A program made the position numbers and the translations under genes. Shown here piece after piece: positions 62,876 to 64,000 of a stretch of DNA of 64,000 bases (position 1 is the first letter of the stretch; each line of letters starts with the position of its first letter). Under the pieces are notes generated by a model. It saw nothing but the letters and a program-made list of their open reading frames with translations. It searched no databases and had not been told where the DNA came from. The DNA is from Euphorbia lathyris (taxonomy: Eukaryota > Streptophyta > Magnoliopsida > Malpighiales > Euphorbiaceae). The DNA is taken from assembly GCF_963576675.1 (NCBI RefSeq), contig NC_088911.1:75669256-75733255 (forward strand). The letters are read 5' to 3'.

Positions 62876-64000
62876 TGTTATGTCCCAAAGATAATTATTT
62901 TAGGATATTTTATTGTTTGTGAAATGTTCATTTACTTATATTTGATTTATTATATATGGTTGTATTCCCTATTAAAATCCATTTCATCTTTTATTATATA
63001 TTAATAGATATAAGAAATCCTTAGTTTATATTCAATGCATAAATTGTTTATACAAGATGAAGTGAGGCTAAAATTTATGACTAAAACTAATCGGTCATAA
63101 ACTTAAAGCACCTAAGTCAAGCGTTACGTTAAAGGATTGATATATTGTTATTAAGACTTACATGTAGCAATGTTTCCCATTCTTGAATAGGCAGCTTATC
63201 TCACAAGTTGTAGATATAAGGATATCTATGTAGTTACATGGATGTATATGAAAGAGTTCTTATGCATTAGCAATCCAGCATGAGATATCAGGATAGATAA
63301 TCTTTATGATGTCAACTAGAGTATCTCATACTCAAACTTAAATAATCATCATGGTAATTTTGGATTATGGAGTGTGATGCTTTGACGTTGTTATCTAGCA
63401 CGATCCAACACATCAAGTGTGCATCGGACAATGATTGGGTGTCACATGAAGTAATTGCAGGTAATTCAATGATAGATTAAACATTCATCACTACTGATAG
63501 ATGAGAAATATATCACTTGCCGCTTGTGGGAGAATTCTTCTAAATCCTTGTAAGGTGATAAGTTATAGGTTGACATTGAGATTTCAGATAATCTATCTAG
63601 TTTGAGCAATTCAACCTGGACAAGTAAACAAACGTCTTTGCATTTGTGACTTGACCTTTTCCATAGTCGCGATTCATTTGGATATAGCTGATGAAGGATC
63701 GAAATATACTATAACTATGCACTGAAAGGTAAAGGTCAAAATTAACTTGACTTCTTATGGCACTAGGGGAATAAGACACTTCTTTCTTAAGTCAGTGCAC
63801 TCATTCCGTTATACATCATTCCGTTATACATTTGATTGGATTAATTTAATATAAATTAATAGATAAAAATTAAAGGGATAATTTACTATCCAATTTAATT
63901 TATGTAATCTGAATGGTGCTAAGGAGATGGAGGGGCAAAGACTTGTATATTTGGAATATATGTAATTCCTAGGTTTGGTGTCCAATCTGTTTCATGACTC
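62876..64000 (+). mobile_element. E8, diverged Copia LTR and adjoining leader remnant
   Basis: Begins tgttatgtcccaaagataat, alignable with tgttggggtttagtgtccta of E6. Further matches along its length include gtcaagcgttacgtt, agacttacatgtagcaatg, tctcacaagttgtagatata and gataagttatag. The repeated cattccgttatacat at about 63802-63830 matches the cattccgttatgcaaag site of the E6 LTR. At 63920-64000 it resembles the E6 leader (ggagatggaggggcaaagac...cctaggtttggtgtcc) rather than LTR, so the region between is shortened. It runs off the window. An old, separate insertion. Confidence 0.65.

Noticed and set aside
1..64000. A defence, biosynthetic or other multi-gene system
   Set aside because: Every recognisable domain belongs to an LTR retrotransposon (gag, protease, RT, RNase H, integrase, aORF). 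No operon-like or host gene cluster is visible.

Overview
The window is plant nuclear DNA made almost entirely of LTR retrotransposons nested inside one another. No host gene, rRNA, tRNA or DNA transposon could be recognised. Plant origin rests on the element types: Tat-type and Athila-type Ty3/Gypsy elements, and Ty1/Copia elements primed by initiator tRNA-Met. Such deep nesting, with AT-rich sequence and many nonsense codons, suggests heterochromatic (for example pericentromeric) DNA. The species cannot be named from sequence alone.

Names used here: E1 to E8. E1 is the oldest host element, a Tat-type Gypsy on the minus strand. Its pol half and its antisense ORF lie at 1-6493, its gag start and 5' LTR lie at 61394-62712, and its other end is outside the window. 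E2 (6494-61393, plus) is an Athila-type Gypsy inserted in the gag of E1 (TSD tccat). E3 (6816-33229, minus) is a Copia inserted in the 5' LTR of E2 (TSD agaca). E4 (13350-31072, plus) is a second Tat-type Gypsy inserted in the leader of E3 (TSD aactt). E5 (16247-23986, minus) is a Copia inserted in the protease region of E4 (TSD catcc). E6 (36741-46098, plus) and E7 (47891-56991, plus) are two related Copia elements inserted separately in the pol of E2 (TSDs cactg and agtac). E8 (from 62876) is a diverged Copia LTR outside E1. The relative order of insertion follows directly: E1, then E2, then E3/E6/E7; within E3, E4, then E5.

None of the polyproteins is intact. E4, E5, E6 and E7 keep long collinear reading frames broken mainly by in-frame stops, and most of these look like C-to-T changes in CAA, CAG or CGA codons. 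E3 is heavily eroded in its coding part although its two LTRs are nearly identical.

The most interesting signals are non-coding or antisense. (1) The Tat-type elements carry a spliced ORF antisense to gag-pol, with one 183-bp exon of identical length in E1 and E4. (2) The E2 LTR holds a 20-21 bp phased array of TGTCTCGTCGAGACA-like palindromes flanking an inverted repeat just upstream of the TATA box. (3) All four Copia leaders carry three small hairpins upstream of gag, whose loops changed together in E7. (4) E7 looks like a chimera of a solo-LTR allele and a full-length allele.
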